This document shows, piece by piece, positions 12,467-26,250 of a DNA stretch of 64,000 bases. This stretch comes from Stercorarius parasiticus (taxonomy: Eukaryota; Chordata; Aves; Charadriiformes; Stercorariidae). Both the position numbers and the translations under genes were made by a program. The notes beneath the pieces were generated by a model that ran no database searches, was not told the DNA's origin, and saw nothing but the letters and a program-made list of their open reading frames with translations. How positions within the stretch are numbered: position 1 is the first letter of the stretch; every line of letters starts with the position of its first letter. Location of the stretch: contig VWZL01002828.1 of the NCBI GenBank assembly GCA_013396915.1, positions 248,001-312,000 of the forward strand, written 5' to 3'.

Positions 12467-15400
12467 TTTTTAGGAATAGTTCAAATATGAATTTTGCAGG
12501 AGACCTACCAGGTCTCTGAGACTTTACCTTTTTTTAAAAAAAAATAATAAATTTTGGTGACTCTCCAGTATGTTGCCTGTCCCAGTAGATCAGTTCCTAC
12601 TTTAGACCATCAGAACTCATTTTACAAGGATTAGTTATGAGAGTTTCCCTAATTAATTACTAGGAACAAAACACTGTATTGTTATGGTGGGATTTTTTTC
12701 CTAATCAGGTTTTAATAATGATGTCAAAAAAGCGTGTTGCTGCCTCTGGTTTAATCTTGTATTCTGTGACATGTTTATCATATTCATATATCTGTTATTT
12801 TATCTTTAAACAAGACAGGCTAGTTGGATTTCTAAAATTCTCTCTTCCTGTCTCGCCCTTCCCCCTAAAAATATTTTGTATTCCAAATATGTTTATAAAG
12901 AATTCTTGTTTTTGTTTAAAGTTGGTCTGTCAAAGGAGTCTTAGATACAAGATGAGAAACTTCCTCGAAAGACAGAAGTAGAAGGGAGTCAAAATTCAGT
13001 TCTTCTTTGAGCTGGAATTATCTTTACATTATAAAAAGAGTGAATATTATTGTTCCAAACCCCTGTAATTTGAAATTCACTTGGTAGACTATCAAGCTGT
13101 TCAGGAAAGATACTCGATGCTACTCTAGTCTTGCGAAGCACTTTGTTCCTGCAGGACTAGATGTCCAGATGTGCGGACTGCAAGTCTGCTCTTAAAGTTT
13201 GGAATTTTGCAAAGCAAAAGCTCCAAGGCCCAGAGTACCTTAGAAGCTCCAGTGGAACTTAAATAAAAATCAGCAGCGCTTCATTAAAATCCTGTGCACA
13301 CTCCTCAGTTTCACACCTTCCTCTGACAATATAAAATAGTTTTAGAGATTTCCCCCCCGCCCCCCCAAGTCTTTTAGTCTCCTTCGAACATTTTAGAGAC
13401 TGTGTTTTTATGTAGGAGAGACTGCCAGGAAATGGCAGCAACTTGCGTTTACATCAGTGCTTCCCCACAGCTTTGCGATCCTGGAGTTAAAAAGGCAAAG
13501 AGGTGCCCTCGCCCCTTCCCAGGCTGACCTCCTCCCTCTTTTTTCATGTGCGAGCCACAGCTGGTAACTTGGAGTATCCAAGGCTTTGGCACCAGAAGGA
13601 GAAAAATTGCTGCTTAGAAATGAAAAATAGATTAATGGTGCTGTAAACCTGGAGCACGGCAGTGGTGGAGCTGGCCTGCTTTCTGTAACTGCCAGAGCAG
13701 CGCGCGCAGCCTGGAATTTGGAAGCGAAGCTGTGTGCTTTCATTAACGGTTCTGCCGCTCGTGCGCAAGGACGCTGGTGGAAAACCCAACGCAGTTGCCC
13801 CTAACCGGGTTGCTTCTGCAGTGGCAGGAAAAGTAGGAATTCGTCGCTGAATTAAAGAGATTTGTTCTCAGTTCTCACCGGGGGCAAATCTCTCAACTGA
13901 GAATATTCATTTTTCTGTTGTTTTTAATAGTGCTACTTAAAATTGTGCGATTGCAGTGGTAATGGGGCTCTGTACTTACTACCACTAATATGAAGTCTCT
14001 ATTACGAATTTAATGCTGTAAACGAAGTCCAAGGTTGTTGATTATTAATTTTTCTTTTTGCCTAAATGAATCTCATTAATATATTAAAAATTAAAGGCCA
14101 GGTATCACCCCATTCCTCCATTTTGCTTCATTTTGTCTGCCTGGCCTGGCCCCCTGCACGTGGGGAAGCATGCTCACTTTTATATATTCACTCTCTTGTT
14201 AACTATCTTTAATGTCCCCTCAATTTTGCTCTGTAAACCCCCAAACTCCTTTGCAGTTTGCCAAGTCACCTCCTTCCCCCAGGAGCTTTGCTTTTGTCAG
14301 GACGTGGGCTTTGACAGCCACCCGGCTAGCAGTGAATCCGTGTTTTTATTTTTCCAACCCATATGCAAGTCAGCTTGCTTGATATAAATCACACTGTGGC
14401 CAATTCACTTTGAAACGGGATATTCATTTACCAGCTGACTTTACTGCCGGGTTTCTGGACTGATGCATCAAAAAACCTCCTTTTTTTAAAAAATGACTAC
14501 AACTTTGTGACTAACCTTTCCAGACTGTATTTCTCAACTGTAGGCTGCTGTTTATTTTGGCTGACTTCCCACTGTATAATATACACTCTTCATGCCAGCT
14601 CATGGCAAACTCACAATTAAAAAAAAAATAAAATAATAGCACAGATGTTTGTCGTAACTTGCTCCGCACACTTTACCTCGCTAGCACCATCCATTCCTTT
14701 TCCCCCTTTCCCCTAATGCCATCTCCTCCTTATTTTTATTACTGATCTAAAACTTCAATATTTGCTTTTTAAAAAGCGTTGGATCGTGAAACTTTCCGTT
14801 TGCTGGCAAGTCATAAGGAGGGGTTGTCATGCAAGGGTAAGCAGACATGTTTAGCGGGTTGCTTTGCGTACTGGAAGTTCAGTATTACCAACGCACGAAA
14901 ATCCCTCTGGCTTCCGTCCCGTCCCTAGATCATTTCAGGCCTCATTTTCTTCTCCCTTGTGTTAGTGTCCACCGATTTCCCTGGAGCTGCTCCTGATTTA
15001 CACTGGAGGAAACAAAAGTGGAATCAGAATGTTTGAATGGAGGGGAAATTTTGAAAAAAAAACAGTGTGAATTTACAACTTAACTGAATGTTTTAAATCC
15101 TTTGCAAATGCCCTGTGCTCCCCTGGTAACTATCTAACTAAAGGATTCAGTGAGTGTTCTTTGAGTCAGTTCCTCGTTTGGTTTGAGCCGTTTCCAGAAC
15201 TGTACAAGTTAAGACTGAATGCATGTAAAATAAACGTATCTAACATTTCTTTTTTTTCCCCCTTCTTTCCTCCTTGCTGCATCCTGCAAAGGGGAACAAC
15301 AGAGTAAGTTCTTTGTCCTTTTACAAAATCCTTTCGTATCCTGTCTCAAGGGTTTTGTCAGGAAAATTGGTTTCTCTTTTGGTTCACGCAACTATTGCCT

Positions 15401-15926
15401 GCATACTCTTAACAGCAAATTCCTATTGCAAATGTGGGTGCAAAAGTGTCTTCTAGAAAACTATTAACAGCTCTTTGTTTTAATTTTGGAGAAGGAGGTG
15501 TGTTGCTGAGTGTTGTTTTTTAAGGTGGTTCAGCAAGAATGATACTATAAAACAGTATTGGGACCGAAGATTATAAAGGTATAGTAATAAAGACCTTCTG
15601 AAGAAAGGTTACTACAGTCTGATGAAACTCATTACAGCTGGATTTTTTGACCATACATCAAAGCTTGTATTAATGGGCAGTTATAAAAACCCAGCACTAA
15701 AGTCTTAAATAACAGATTTGCTGGTGTTGTTGGCTAAGCTGAACTAGATCAGTGTACTGGCTTTGAAGGTGCCTTAAAATGGATGGAGGAGGGTGGGGTC
15801 AACATTTGACTTGGCTTCTAGACCCTTGATGTGTTCCAGCTGGACAGCAGCAGAAGGGTGTGGGGTGTGGAGAGGGAGAACTCAAATATGCATGGTAGGG
15901 TTTGGGGGTTTTGGTTTTTTGTTTTG

Positions 15927-15943
15927 TTTTTTTTTTTTTTTTT
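15927..15943 (+). repeat. T17 homopolymer
   Basis: A run of 17 T preceded by GT-rich sequence. No element body was recognised next to it, so it is treated as simple sequence. Similar T15 runs occur at 27313-27327 and 62530-62544. Confidence 0.85.
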
Positions 15944-17439
15944 GGAAACTAAGCAGCACATAAAAAGACAGTTTTGCTGATGTTGATCTGATAAACTAAC
16001 AAGCGGTTCCCAGGGTTAGTACTTTTTTAATGCTATTTTTACTGAGCTTAAAGAATGGAAATTGCACATCTCGCGCTTTGGAATATGAGGCAGGGAGAGT
16101 TTGTCATACCACGGAAAGAAGTTACACCGCTTTTGTGCCTTTTTTTTTTTTTCTCCCTTTCCTGTTTTGGTATATTAACCCTTAGGAACACACATCTGGA
16201 GCATCAAAAGATGTTTCATAGCAAATTGTGAAATTGGCCCCTGAAATATTGCCTGGCAGCATCTCATTGTAAGCTTGAAGCATTTCTGGGGTATTTGGGA
16301 AAGACCCAGGTGGGGTTTGAATGTTCTGAAGGTTGGGGAATTTTGTCTGCTTTTAATTTCTGTATTTTTAAAACAGTTTTTGGCCACTTCTGTTTCCATG
16401 GCAGCTGGGCTCAGAAGCACGAAAAATCTGTTTTGTTAGCCTGCCTGAGAAAAGGGGCTCTTAGTGTTGGGTGGGGAGGGGTTAAGAGAAGCGGTGTATT
16501 GATGGCAGGGAGAGAGAGACTTTACGTAGGAGATGGTGTGAAATGTAAATATTAACTGTGTACACTGAAATATCAAGGTAATGTTTATAATGTCTCTTTA
16601 CGATATGCTGACTTAAGGCTTTGCTGCTGCAGTGGATGCTGATCTGATATCCAGAGGAGAGGGTTAGACTGTAGATGCTCTGTCAAGGGAAACGGGGATA
16701 GATGGGGCAACAAAGAGCTCTTGGGGCTGGCAGAAAGAGAGCCTGGAGGTCAGGAACTGGCATGGACCAGCTCTGTTCTCCAGAGACAGCAGCTATGGGG
16801 CAGGGAGGTCAGGGACAGTAGCATCTGACATAGAGTTAGTTGCTAGCATAAGGCAGGATACCTATAAGCAAATCTAGGAGAAACCTGGGAGATGTGAGTT
16901 TGGTGGAGCTGTTAGCTCTCCTTTCGCTCTGAGCAAAGGGCAATTCTTGCTGTAGGTTCAGAAATGATCTCCATCTGGCCTGGGCTGTCAGCCAGAAGGT
17001 AACTCCAAAAGAAACCTCTGGAAAACCATCCTGATCTTTCTCTTGGATCCAGTTCCTTGTAAGGATTCTTGTACCCTCATCTGTGCCCCCTCCCCTTCTT
17101 TTTCACACAGGTCATTTGTGCTGGATTCTGGAGGTTACGTTGTCCCAATTAGGCAGACAGAATTAACCTGCAGCTGCCTGGAGGGGCTCAAACCCCACAA
17201 ACATCTTGAGATTTCTGCACCTAGTGGCACAGAAAATGAAATGGGTAAACCTGAGAGGTGACAAGAGTGTTTGAGAAGGGGTCAGGGGAGGAGAGGAACG
17301 ACAGATTGAAGATGATGGTTTCTCAAAGCTTCTGATGCGGCTTTATGCTGCTAAACTGCATAATCCTTCCTTACTGTCCTGGTATGGATTTATTGGGTAG
17401 GTAGCAGAGCTGTAACACTCCTTCTAGTGCTGCCTGGTG

Positions 17440-17495
17440 TGGCATTCATGCTGTGGGTCATATCATATGTGCACTGTGGATCATGTCATATGCAC
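17440..17495 (+). repeat. Imperfect two-copy direct repeat
   Basis: The core CTGTGGRTCATRTCATATG occurs twice in succession, at about 17450 and 17475. This is a local intronic duplication. Confidence 0.6.
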
Positions 17496-19534
17496 GTATG
17501 TAAAGATCCCGTACCCACCCATTCAGATTGTGGCTGCTTTTATACCTCTGCCTTTAGCTTTGCACTCTTCAATTTACAAAAATAAAAATAAACATTGGAG
17601 TAATGAATTCCTAAGAAAAAGGGGGGCAAAGGGAAGCGAAGAGGGTTTATAATAGTCAGCAGACTACTAATCATTTTTATTTTTACTTTTTATTGTTGCA
17701 CAATCATTAGCGTTAAGTGAGATTTCTCACATGGTTAAAGATAAATATAACTTCAACAGCTTTGTTGGATAAAATCTGTAAAAGGGTCGTGTAGAATGAG
17801 GTAATGGAGACCTACCTCATTCAAGAAGCACATGTTGGCAAGCTCCATCTTGCTAATATTAAAAGCGAACTCCGCTCAGCAGCCAGGCGCAGGGGGAGCG
17901 GAGCATTGCCCGGGGCTGTGCGGAGCCTGGCAGCTTCAGTCCAGGTGCTGAAGACACAGGAGCTGGGTATCTTCGCCAGCCTCATTTAAAAAACAAACAA
18001 AAAAAAAATCCCCCCAAAACAGCCTTCCAGAGCTTGCTGTTCGAAGACAACAGCAGCAAAACCTATGATATTCTCATGAAGTCCATGTTCATTACGCTTC
18101 TAATGTTGTTAGGTTAAAAGATTAGATAGATACTGTGACCTTATGAAATCTTGTTCCCACTCCCTAGGCACTTGAGCATTAAAATAACAACCAAAAAAAC
18201 CCCCAAAAAACAAAGTGACGCTTTTTACTATAAAGATTCACCTTTCCTTTGTCATCGTTAAGCCCTGAGTTGGCCAGTCATTTCTGCTTAACTTGAAGAA
18301 TCGCTTTCAATGCTGAGATCACACTTGAGAAAATTCAACTTCTCAAATACAAATCTGATTAAATTTCTTTTTGCGGATAAAAGGACTATGAAGTTCTTAT
18401 CTTCTAATTATTTTGCATGACTGTGCTTGCTGATACCCTTTACAAAGCATGTATAACTAAGTATATCAATAATATATTTATCTCAGTTAATGGAGTTGTC
18501 CCAGTGTGGATAATGCTGCGCATGTAAACGTTCACTGAATATAAAGTCAGTTAGTGTAATTTAGTTGGAATTTTCTCTCGAGAAAAACAGGATTCCCTTT
18601 GAAAGAAGGAGAATACTCTCCCTGCCAGGTCAGTTTGCATGTTATTCCTTAAAATACTTCTCGGTGACATATTAATTGCTTATTTTCAAGTCTGTCCTTT
18701 TTTTTTTTTCTTCTGAGTGGGGGTAGTTTTACTAATCCCAGATTCCAGATCAGCTGCTCCATTAAGAAGACCAGATGTCCTACTGTCTCTTGAGACAGAC
18801 AGTCCTGGAAAATGGGAACTTAGTGAAGTCAGGATGCTCATTCTACCTACATATATGACAACAGCTCTCTCAGTTCATTTATTTCGTGCTTGGCTATCGA
18901 CATGTAAATGCAGATATAGTGCCAGAAGCCATGTGGATCTTTGCATTGTAATAAGGCTCTGATGCTCTCTTTCAAATTTGGCCATGCTTCTGAAGGGTCT
19001 TCCATTACCTCCCAGACATAAACTTTGACTCAGCCAGTTACTGGCTGTGGTGATGCTCTGCCAGTGTCCCAGCCAGATTCAAACTGAAAGTGGTTCTGCT
19101 CTGGGATTGCTAAAATCCAGGCTCCAGGCTCGAGTTAAGTTCCTGAACTAAAAAAAGTAAAGACTCATTTGGGTCGGTTGCATAGTAGTAAGTCGAAAAG
19201 CAAACTGTACTGATACGTCAGAGGGTAAAACGCTGTAGATAGATAGAAGTGTAAACTGCGCATTTATGGTTTTACTTCCTTTTTTTATTTAAACTAATAT
19301 ATGTTAGAAAAGGAAGGCATTGAATTCTAGGAAAAGAAGAATCCACTTCAGTTATGACTAAAATTGGCTCCAGGCCAACTAGGTTTAAAAATAACTTTTA
19401 AAAAAGTGTTAATTTTTTTTTTTTAAGTGGAAAAATGCCATAGTTTTATAGACAGTGTTTCAGTCATTGCTTTGAACAGATGAATTGAATTTTACAATGA
19501 AGTCACGGTCTCAAGGAGCAGACCGAGCGAGTGA

Positions 19535-19554
19535 GTGTGCATGCGCACGCATGC
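19535..19554 (+). other. Alternating purine-pyrimidine tract (possible Z-DNA)
   Basis: Twenty bases alternate perfectly between purine and pyrimidine (GTGTGCATGCGCACGCATGC). This composition is known to favour Z-DNA under negative supercoiling. The inner part, TGCGCACGCATG, matches the NRF1 consensus YGCGCAYGCGCR at 10 of 12 positions. Function is not shown. Confidence 0.5.
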
Positions 19555-21485
19555 TGGCTCCAAGGCGGTCCAAAATACAGGGAGGAAAGGAAATGGCAGG
19601 CTGTTTTTCAGTCCCTTCCGTGCTGCCCCGCTGATTCAAGGCTATGAAAACGTGTTTCAGATAAAAAACTACCTTCTTGTTCTCCTAAATATTTACTAGT
19701 TCAAACAAAAACTAGATGCAGCCTAGTTCCCCGAGAAGCAGAGCAGCCCTGGTTTATATTCTTGTGAGAGTAAAATAATTGCTGGCACGAGAGAGTTAAA
19801 AATGTACAGAGGAAAAAGAGATTCATAGTATTGCATCAGTTGCACTGACTGTAACAAGACGCAGGCTTGAACAGACTGAATGATTTCAAAACCAGTCCCG
19901 GTGAAGCTGGTGACTGCCTGTTGGGGGTTCAATAGCTGTCACAGGGTTTTACATTTCTGCTCTTAAACGGGACTGCTGACATTAAGCAAACTCCAGGAAA
20001 TTCAGAAATGAGCAAACATTTCTGTAATGCCTTCATGGTGGGCTCTTTACTGTGCTTTTGACAAAGAATCTGCATATTGAAAATATTTTTAAATTTTTCA
20101 TTTTTTTACGGCGTGGCTAATTTTTTGCACCACTTCCAATCAGATGAAGGATTTCACTGAAGGTTTATGGAAAGGTTGAAAACTCTCTGGTTGTGAAGTT
20201 TGAGATAATGGAGCACGATTGTCAGCCCTGTTCTAGACGTACAGTGAGATTGGCCCTGGGGAAGGCAGTGAAGGTGGCCAACCTCTAAGGATGCTTTCCC
20301 AGCCCTGGTCAATGAGCACTGAGAGTTGGCTGGTGGAGAAAAGAAGGTGCTTCTGGACTGTGCTGCACCAACCTCTGCCACAAAAATCCTTTGGACTCCA
20401 GGCTGATACCTGCAGCTTGGAGCCCCTGTGTCTCCAGGTCTCGGAATAGCTGCAGTCAGGAAGGACTGATTGCCCCTTTAGTGTATGGGGTCACCCATGA
20501 GGGGGACCACAGGTATCACAAGACTTTGGGACAATCTTAAAATATCTTCCTTGTCTTCCAAGTCAGTAATTGCACAAAAACCTACTCCTGAGTAATAACT
20601 GGCAATAAATAAAAATTTTAAGTATTTTTTTTCTGCTAAAAATGTCACCAGGCTTACCCTTCCATAGCATTTACAGTGTAACAGGAAATGTAGTCATCGG
20701 ACATCAGGGTGGAGGGCAGCTAGTGAACGGCCAGATGCTTCTTTTTCTCTCATTTACAAGGGAAAACAAGATGATCAGGAGAAACTGAATGCTGTTTTCC
20801 CTGACTCCATTTTAGACAAAAACCTAAGACGTGCAATGTCTAGTCTGATACATAGTTCATCCTGGATTTCTTTAACCTTTGCTACTTATCCTTTTTGTGG
20901 AGATAGGTTTATACTTACTCTCCATATGGTGAGTCAGACTCAAGTTCCATGTTCTGTCTGTAAAATCCTCCATTCTGGAACTGCATTCTCCACTCACGTA
21001 ACTTCCCTTTCACGATGTCCCCTGTTCTGTTCTCTGGTGACTCCTCAGCTCCTTTCCCACCTGTTTCCCAGCTCCATTGTGGCCTTTGATTGACTTATGT
21101 CTTCCCTGACCTTCTCTATTTGTTGTGTTCTATAACGCTTGATATATCGACTCAGCTGATTTTAAAGAATTGGGATTTCCAACCAGAAAAAGCTGGCTGT
21201 GGACATTCTGTGGTGTTTGATCTGTGCGATTCTTTGGTGACTTTCATACCCTTGTTCTTAAAACCGCTGGTCCTGCAGTTGAGAAACAAATGGTCTTACT
21301 CTGTTTCCTTATGTTCTTTCTCTTTTAAACCCAACCTGTGCATTTCCCCTTTTATAATCAAATTATTTGTAATTCAAAGAGAGAATTATATATCACTGAA
21401 TATGCCACTAAGTTCAAATAATATATGTGAAATTATTTTGGGTAGGTATAAGCTCTGTGGTGCGTAGATACAAGTACCATGAGCT

Positions 21486-21576
21486 GTTTGAATATCTGCT
21501 ATTTAAATGGTCTAATATGAGCCTGACATAAGCTGTCAGGTCCATATTAGACCATTTATATAGGAGATAGTCAAAC
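21486..21576. repeat. Long near-perfect inverted repeat (foldback 1)
   Basis: The left arm 21486-21528 and right arm 21534-21576 are reverse complements over 43 bases with five non-Watson-Crick positions: 21492 A/G, 21498 G/G, 21503 T/T, 21520 A/C and 21521 G/T. The last is a wobble in RNA. The loop is the five bases 21529-21533 (TAAGC). Pairing stops outside the arms. In the DNM3 transcript it would fold into a hairpin of about 91 nt with scattered mismatches, which is the shape of a microRNA precursor. I recognise no known microRNA or transposon in it. It could also be a fold-back copy made by template switching. Confidence 0.85.
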
Positions 21577-24500
21577 TTTTCGATCGTGTTTTGTGCACAG
21601 TATTATCTTGACCTGTTCAACAGTTGGGGTTTCAATCCTGGGCAGCATATCTAAGGGCATTTAGGGAAATCAACTAAAGGAAGGAACCCAGAGCAAGGAA
21701 GATAAAGTCCATGAGAAAAATTAATCTTATGCAATGTAATTTAGCATTCAGTTGTAGTTGCATGGTATAAAACTGCTTGATTTCCAGACCTAGATATTTT
21801 CCAGTGGAAGCAGGAAACCCCAATGTAGTAACTAGAAGTATTTCCAGTCATAGGCCAGTAGTCCCTAGCTGTGTTCTATAGGCGCTGTACAGAAGTAGTC
21901 TGTAGTTGCTCAGGACCACAGGCTGAAAGCAACTGCTGTACCGTAATTCCAAATTACAGTTATTAAAGGTTATCTGGCTGATTCAGATAGGTGATTCTCA
22001 GAAGCACTGTCAGTGCTAGATTGTCCTTACCTCTGCTGTGAGGGCCACTGTTTTAATCACTTTTGCAACTGCATACAGTCAGGCATCTTCAAAGAGCTCA
22101 AGCTCTCCTATTTATGGTGCGTCTTACTGTGGTTAACCAGACGGGGATCTACATCTCTCATGATGTCTCTATTCACTATTCACCGCCTTTAAATTTGGCT
22201 TTTAATATTGCATAAATAGAACCATTTTCAGGTAGGGCTAGCAATTTCCCGGGTGCTTGAAGCTGCCTCTTCCAGTGCTTTGGTTCCATCATCAGAGATC
22301 TCTGATGTGATCCGAACTGAGCTCAAATATCTCATTATACCCTTCTTGGCATGAATCTTCCAGATCTTGATGCAAGTCACAGTGCAGAGTTCCTGAAAGC
22401 AATATCCTCCACCAGGCTGATGGGTTCGGGCATGCTGAATCCATCCACAGGTGATCACACATCACCTGTCACCCAAGAGATGTGGCTGCAAACACTCAAG
22501 AGATGTGAAGTTTTCATGCCAGTTGTGTGCACCAGGGATCTCTATGGGCACAGTTCCTTGCTGTTTCTCAGCTGAGGGCTTTGATGTAGCTAATGGTCTG
22601 ACTCTGTGAACAATGACGCCAGTAGGCAGCCTCAAATGTGTTGCTGTCCAGAGCTGTGGTTCTATACATGAACCAGAGTTGGTATATTTATATGTGGGCC
22701 AATGTATGTCTCTGTATGTATGTACAAGTCACCAACTTCCTATGCAAAGCTAAATTCTTACACTCGTTTGTAGGACTATTTTACTTCTAGAGCAGTGGCT
22801 TCTCGTTAAGGGCTCACTGCTGATTAAAATGTTAAAGCTAAGACTAATGGCAAGAATAAAATACAGCATTGTCTGCAGTCCTTAACACTATCTGTGTTGC
22901 CCTTGGTATGGTGAAAATCAAGGCTCTGGTTTTAGGAAGCTTGTCCTTCACTTGTCTTCAATAGTTTGAAAACATGAACTCTGTCTGTGCTCTTTGTTAC
23001 GTTGTGCTCTGCAGGAAATGCCTCTTAACCTGTGGAGTGAATGCATATGCTCAGAAATGGTTTAATTGCGACCAATCTTAGGTCATGGAAAGGCTGGAAG
23101 ATGGGCACGGTGAAGTCAATGGCATCAATTTCCAGAGAGTTAGAATTTCACCCGTTGTGAGTGGGTGTGTTGTCCTTAGTGTTGTCTGTTTTTAGAGGAC
23201 TGTTAGTTTTTTTACGTGCTTTCTGTAGTCTGATTAGTGTTCTGCTAAAATAAAGTTCTCCTTTCCTACAGCCAGTCCTGGCATTGTCTGATTGGGGCTG
23301 TGATTCCTGCCCCATGTCGTATTTCTTTTATTTAGTTCCATCTTATTTGTACAGTTTCTTTTGTAAGCCACAGCATGATGCCTTTCCAGCAGCTGTTTTT
23401 AATACTGTGAATAGATACTATTTGTCTAGAAGCGGCAGTTGTGGACCAGGATCCCATTTTACAAACTTAGAGTAAAAACATAGTTCCTTGCAGTCAAAGA
23501 AGGACATGGGAGAATCGATGGATAACTACGGAACAGTGTCCTGTCTTTGTTTTTAGTTAAAGGTTTGTGACTAGCCATTGAGTGCCTCTGGAAACAGAGG
23601 GTCTTGAGGCAAACTACCTGTTTGTCACTGTTCAGACTAGCAGAGGGCATGGGATTTAGGATTATTTTGTTACTAATGAATTCTGTAAAGAAGGAGCATG
23701 ATTTCTTTCATGGGAGTTCTCTCCTCAAGCGTGAGAAGGCAGTATTATGAGTGGTTTGGAGCAGGTTTGGCAAGATGTCTTCATCTTCCGTTCTTTAAAA
23801 ATACCTCACTCCAACATCTTTTGATTATGTAGCGATTTTTTTCTGCCTGTCTTTTAAGAACAAGTGGTGATTAATCCTCCTGTTCTGCATATTTACCAGA
23901 CTCTTCAGTTCATCTCTGAAATTTGACACTAGTTCATTCGCGTGTCTGCCCTTACGTGGTGGAAGCATCTCAGCTTAAAGTATGATTGGAAATTTGCTAA
24001 GTGGTTTTGTTGGGTCAGTTGTTCAAGTGATTTAAAATCAGCCATCATTACGAACTAGCCTAGATGTAAGCATGCATGTGAAGTTCTCTGTCCTTTTGTT
24101 TCAAAGGATTTTACCCAGGACAGAGCGAGTGTGTCTGTGTTTTCAAAGAACTCTGGAGTCTTTGCTCAGGTACGCTGAATGGATTTCCTTTAGTGTATAC
24201 AAGTATCATTTTCTCATCAAAATTCAGATCTTTTCTGATGGGATACCTCTGAGGAATTGCCTGTATTTCTAGGGATCTGTGTGTAGAATAATCTATGATT
24301 ATTCCTTCCAAGTCTGGACCCCTTGACTGTAGGCCACTTCATTCTCCCTTCGTAGACAGTGGGTCCTTGGAAGCAGAAGTTCTCAGTCCCAAGTGCCAGG
24401 TTCCTAGGTAATTGTCTACGGGCAACATGACAGTAAAGCAAGGGAACTCAAATTTACAACAGAGTACTGAAGGACTTTTCTCTGGTAAGGTTCAGGAACG

Positions 24501-24828
24501 TTGACATTCAATGAAAGGTAAAAGGATGCATGACTTCTTAGTGTGACCTGTTACTCTTACGTGCGTTGCTGGGTTTTCAGGCAAAGTCATTTCTGCCTAT
24601 CCTCTTTCTAGTTTAATCTGCCATTTAGCATGTTGGAATGGTTAACTTGACCTAAAAGATGCTCCTGTTTCAAAGCAGTTACTTGTCTCTTACTTGCAGC
24701 TGCATTTTTTCCTGTGCGAAGCTCTTGCTTCTTCAGTATTGGTGGCCTTTAGGGTGTTCTTTCATAGCTTTTTATAAAATATACTTCATCATGTATAGAA
24801 GAGCATTAAACTATCTACCAGAGTTTAC

Positions 24829-24866
24829 AGATAGTCACAAATACCTGAAAGATTGTCACAAATACC
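24829..24866 (+). repeat. Two-copy ~20-base tandem duplication
   Basis: The two units share GTCACAAATACC, the first starting AGATA and the second AAGATT. This is a small local duplication in the intron. Confidence 0.6.
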
Positions 24867-25555
24867 CTGTTCCTTCCAAATTCAACCCCCAACTGACAAT
24901 GGAAAATTACAGTTCGAATATCAGTGATGCTACCTCTTTTGTTGCTGAGCATTTTGCTAAAAACACTGCTTTACTATGGTAACTCCATGGTCCCTTGGGA
25001 ATGACTCTTACATGCTTCCAACCTTCCGTTTTTTTTCTTGACAAGTTTCTGGCTATATCCTGGAAAATTTCTGGAGTCTGCTATGGATCTGCAGCAGCTG
25101 AAAATACGGGGAGCAGCATAAACTAAAGCACATTATGTTTGGTATGAAAAGTAATAACTTTGGGCAGGGGAGGTTTCCAGTGCAAATTAAAATGTCCACA
25201 TTCACACTTAAAAAACTAAAAACTCATTAGAGAGTGAGGTAAAATTACTAAGAAGTTGCTACCAAGTTTCCACTCTGTCCTCCTGGGCATCTGCAAAAAG
25301 GAAGCAGCTTTGCTACAGAAGGTAAGCTCTGCTTGACACAGAATGCTTTTGTTAATATTCCTACCTGGAATCTCCAACAGTAGAGTTTTTTAGTCAGTCC
25401 AAGTTCAGGCGTCACGGTGTTCAGATCTGGTAATTTGTTTGGAAACCTCTGTAATCGCTCTGATTTTTATGAACTTACTTTACTGAATTTAAAATCTCTT
25501 TGCTGGAAGATATGCTTAAAAACACACAACATGCTTCCAAAATGTTGTGCTAATC

Positions 25556-25573
25556 AAAAAAAAAAAAAAAAAN
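25556..25573 (+). repeat. A17 homopolymer ending in an ambiguous base
   Basis: Seventeen A residues are followed by the only N in the window, at 25573. The N most likely marks uncertain sequencing across the homopolymer. Reading frames through it are not meaningful. Confidence 0.9.
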
Positions 25574-26250
25574 CCTCCTCATAGCCAGAGAAGTTACACA
25601 TTGCAAGTTAAATACATCCCTTCTTTGGACAGAATACTATTTCTTGCACAGCCTGCTGTGTGTCTGATAACATATTCCAGAGAGGCTGTGCGTGCAGCGA
25701 GCTTTTCATTCAGTTTCTTTGGGCGTAGTACAGCAGGATATTTGAATCCGTAACATTTAGTTATAAAAGATGCAGAATGTATTGAAATCCAGGCATTTAT
25801 GTATCTTGAGAGTACGACTGCATGTAGTCAAGAGAGGAGCACTCTCCAATGCTGTAACAAAAAGCATTCTTTTCATGTTTCTTCCCAGTTTGCATTAGAC
25901 ATGTCATAAAAGAGCTAGAATACAAGGCAGCCTTTGCAAGGAGCCACGGCAGTTCTTACTGGTTTTTGGATTTCCCAAATAGAACTGTGCTCTGTAGGTT
26001 GTTCTGCTGCCAAAGGTTTTATCATGTGGACCGAGTATCGTAACGGAACAAACACCATCTTCATGTGTTTTTAGACATGTTATTTACTGGGGTTTCCCTG
26101 AAGAAAGCTTAGGGATTCTTTCCTTATGAGTCACTGACCAAGTGATTGTTTTTATATAAACTTTCCTTCAGCTGGTTAGAGTTGGAACATGGTGTCTTTT
26201 GCTCCTTCTGGGGTCTGACTTTTCTCTTAATTTCTTTTAATGGTTGTTCC

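Noticed and set aside
22228..22458. Possible processed-pseudogene remnant (- strand frame)
   Set aside because: The peptide looked protein-like at first, but I could match it to no family and found no poly-A tail or target duplication.
22447..22469. Perfect 9-bp hairpin with 5-base loop
   Set aside because: Short enough to be expected several times by chance in 64 kb.
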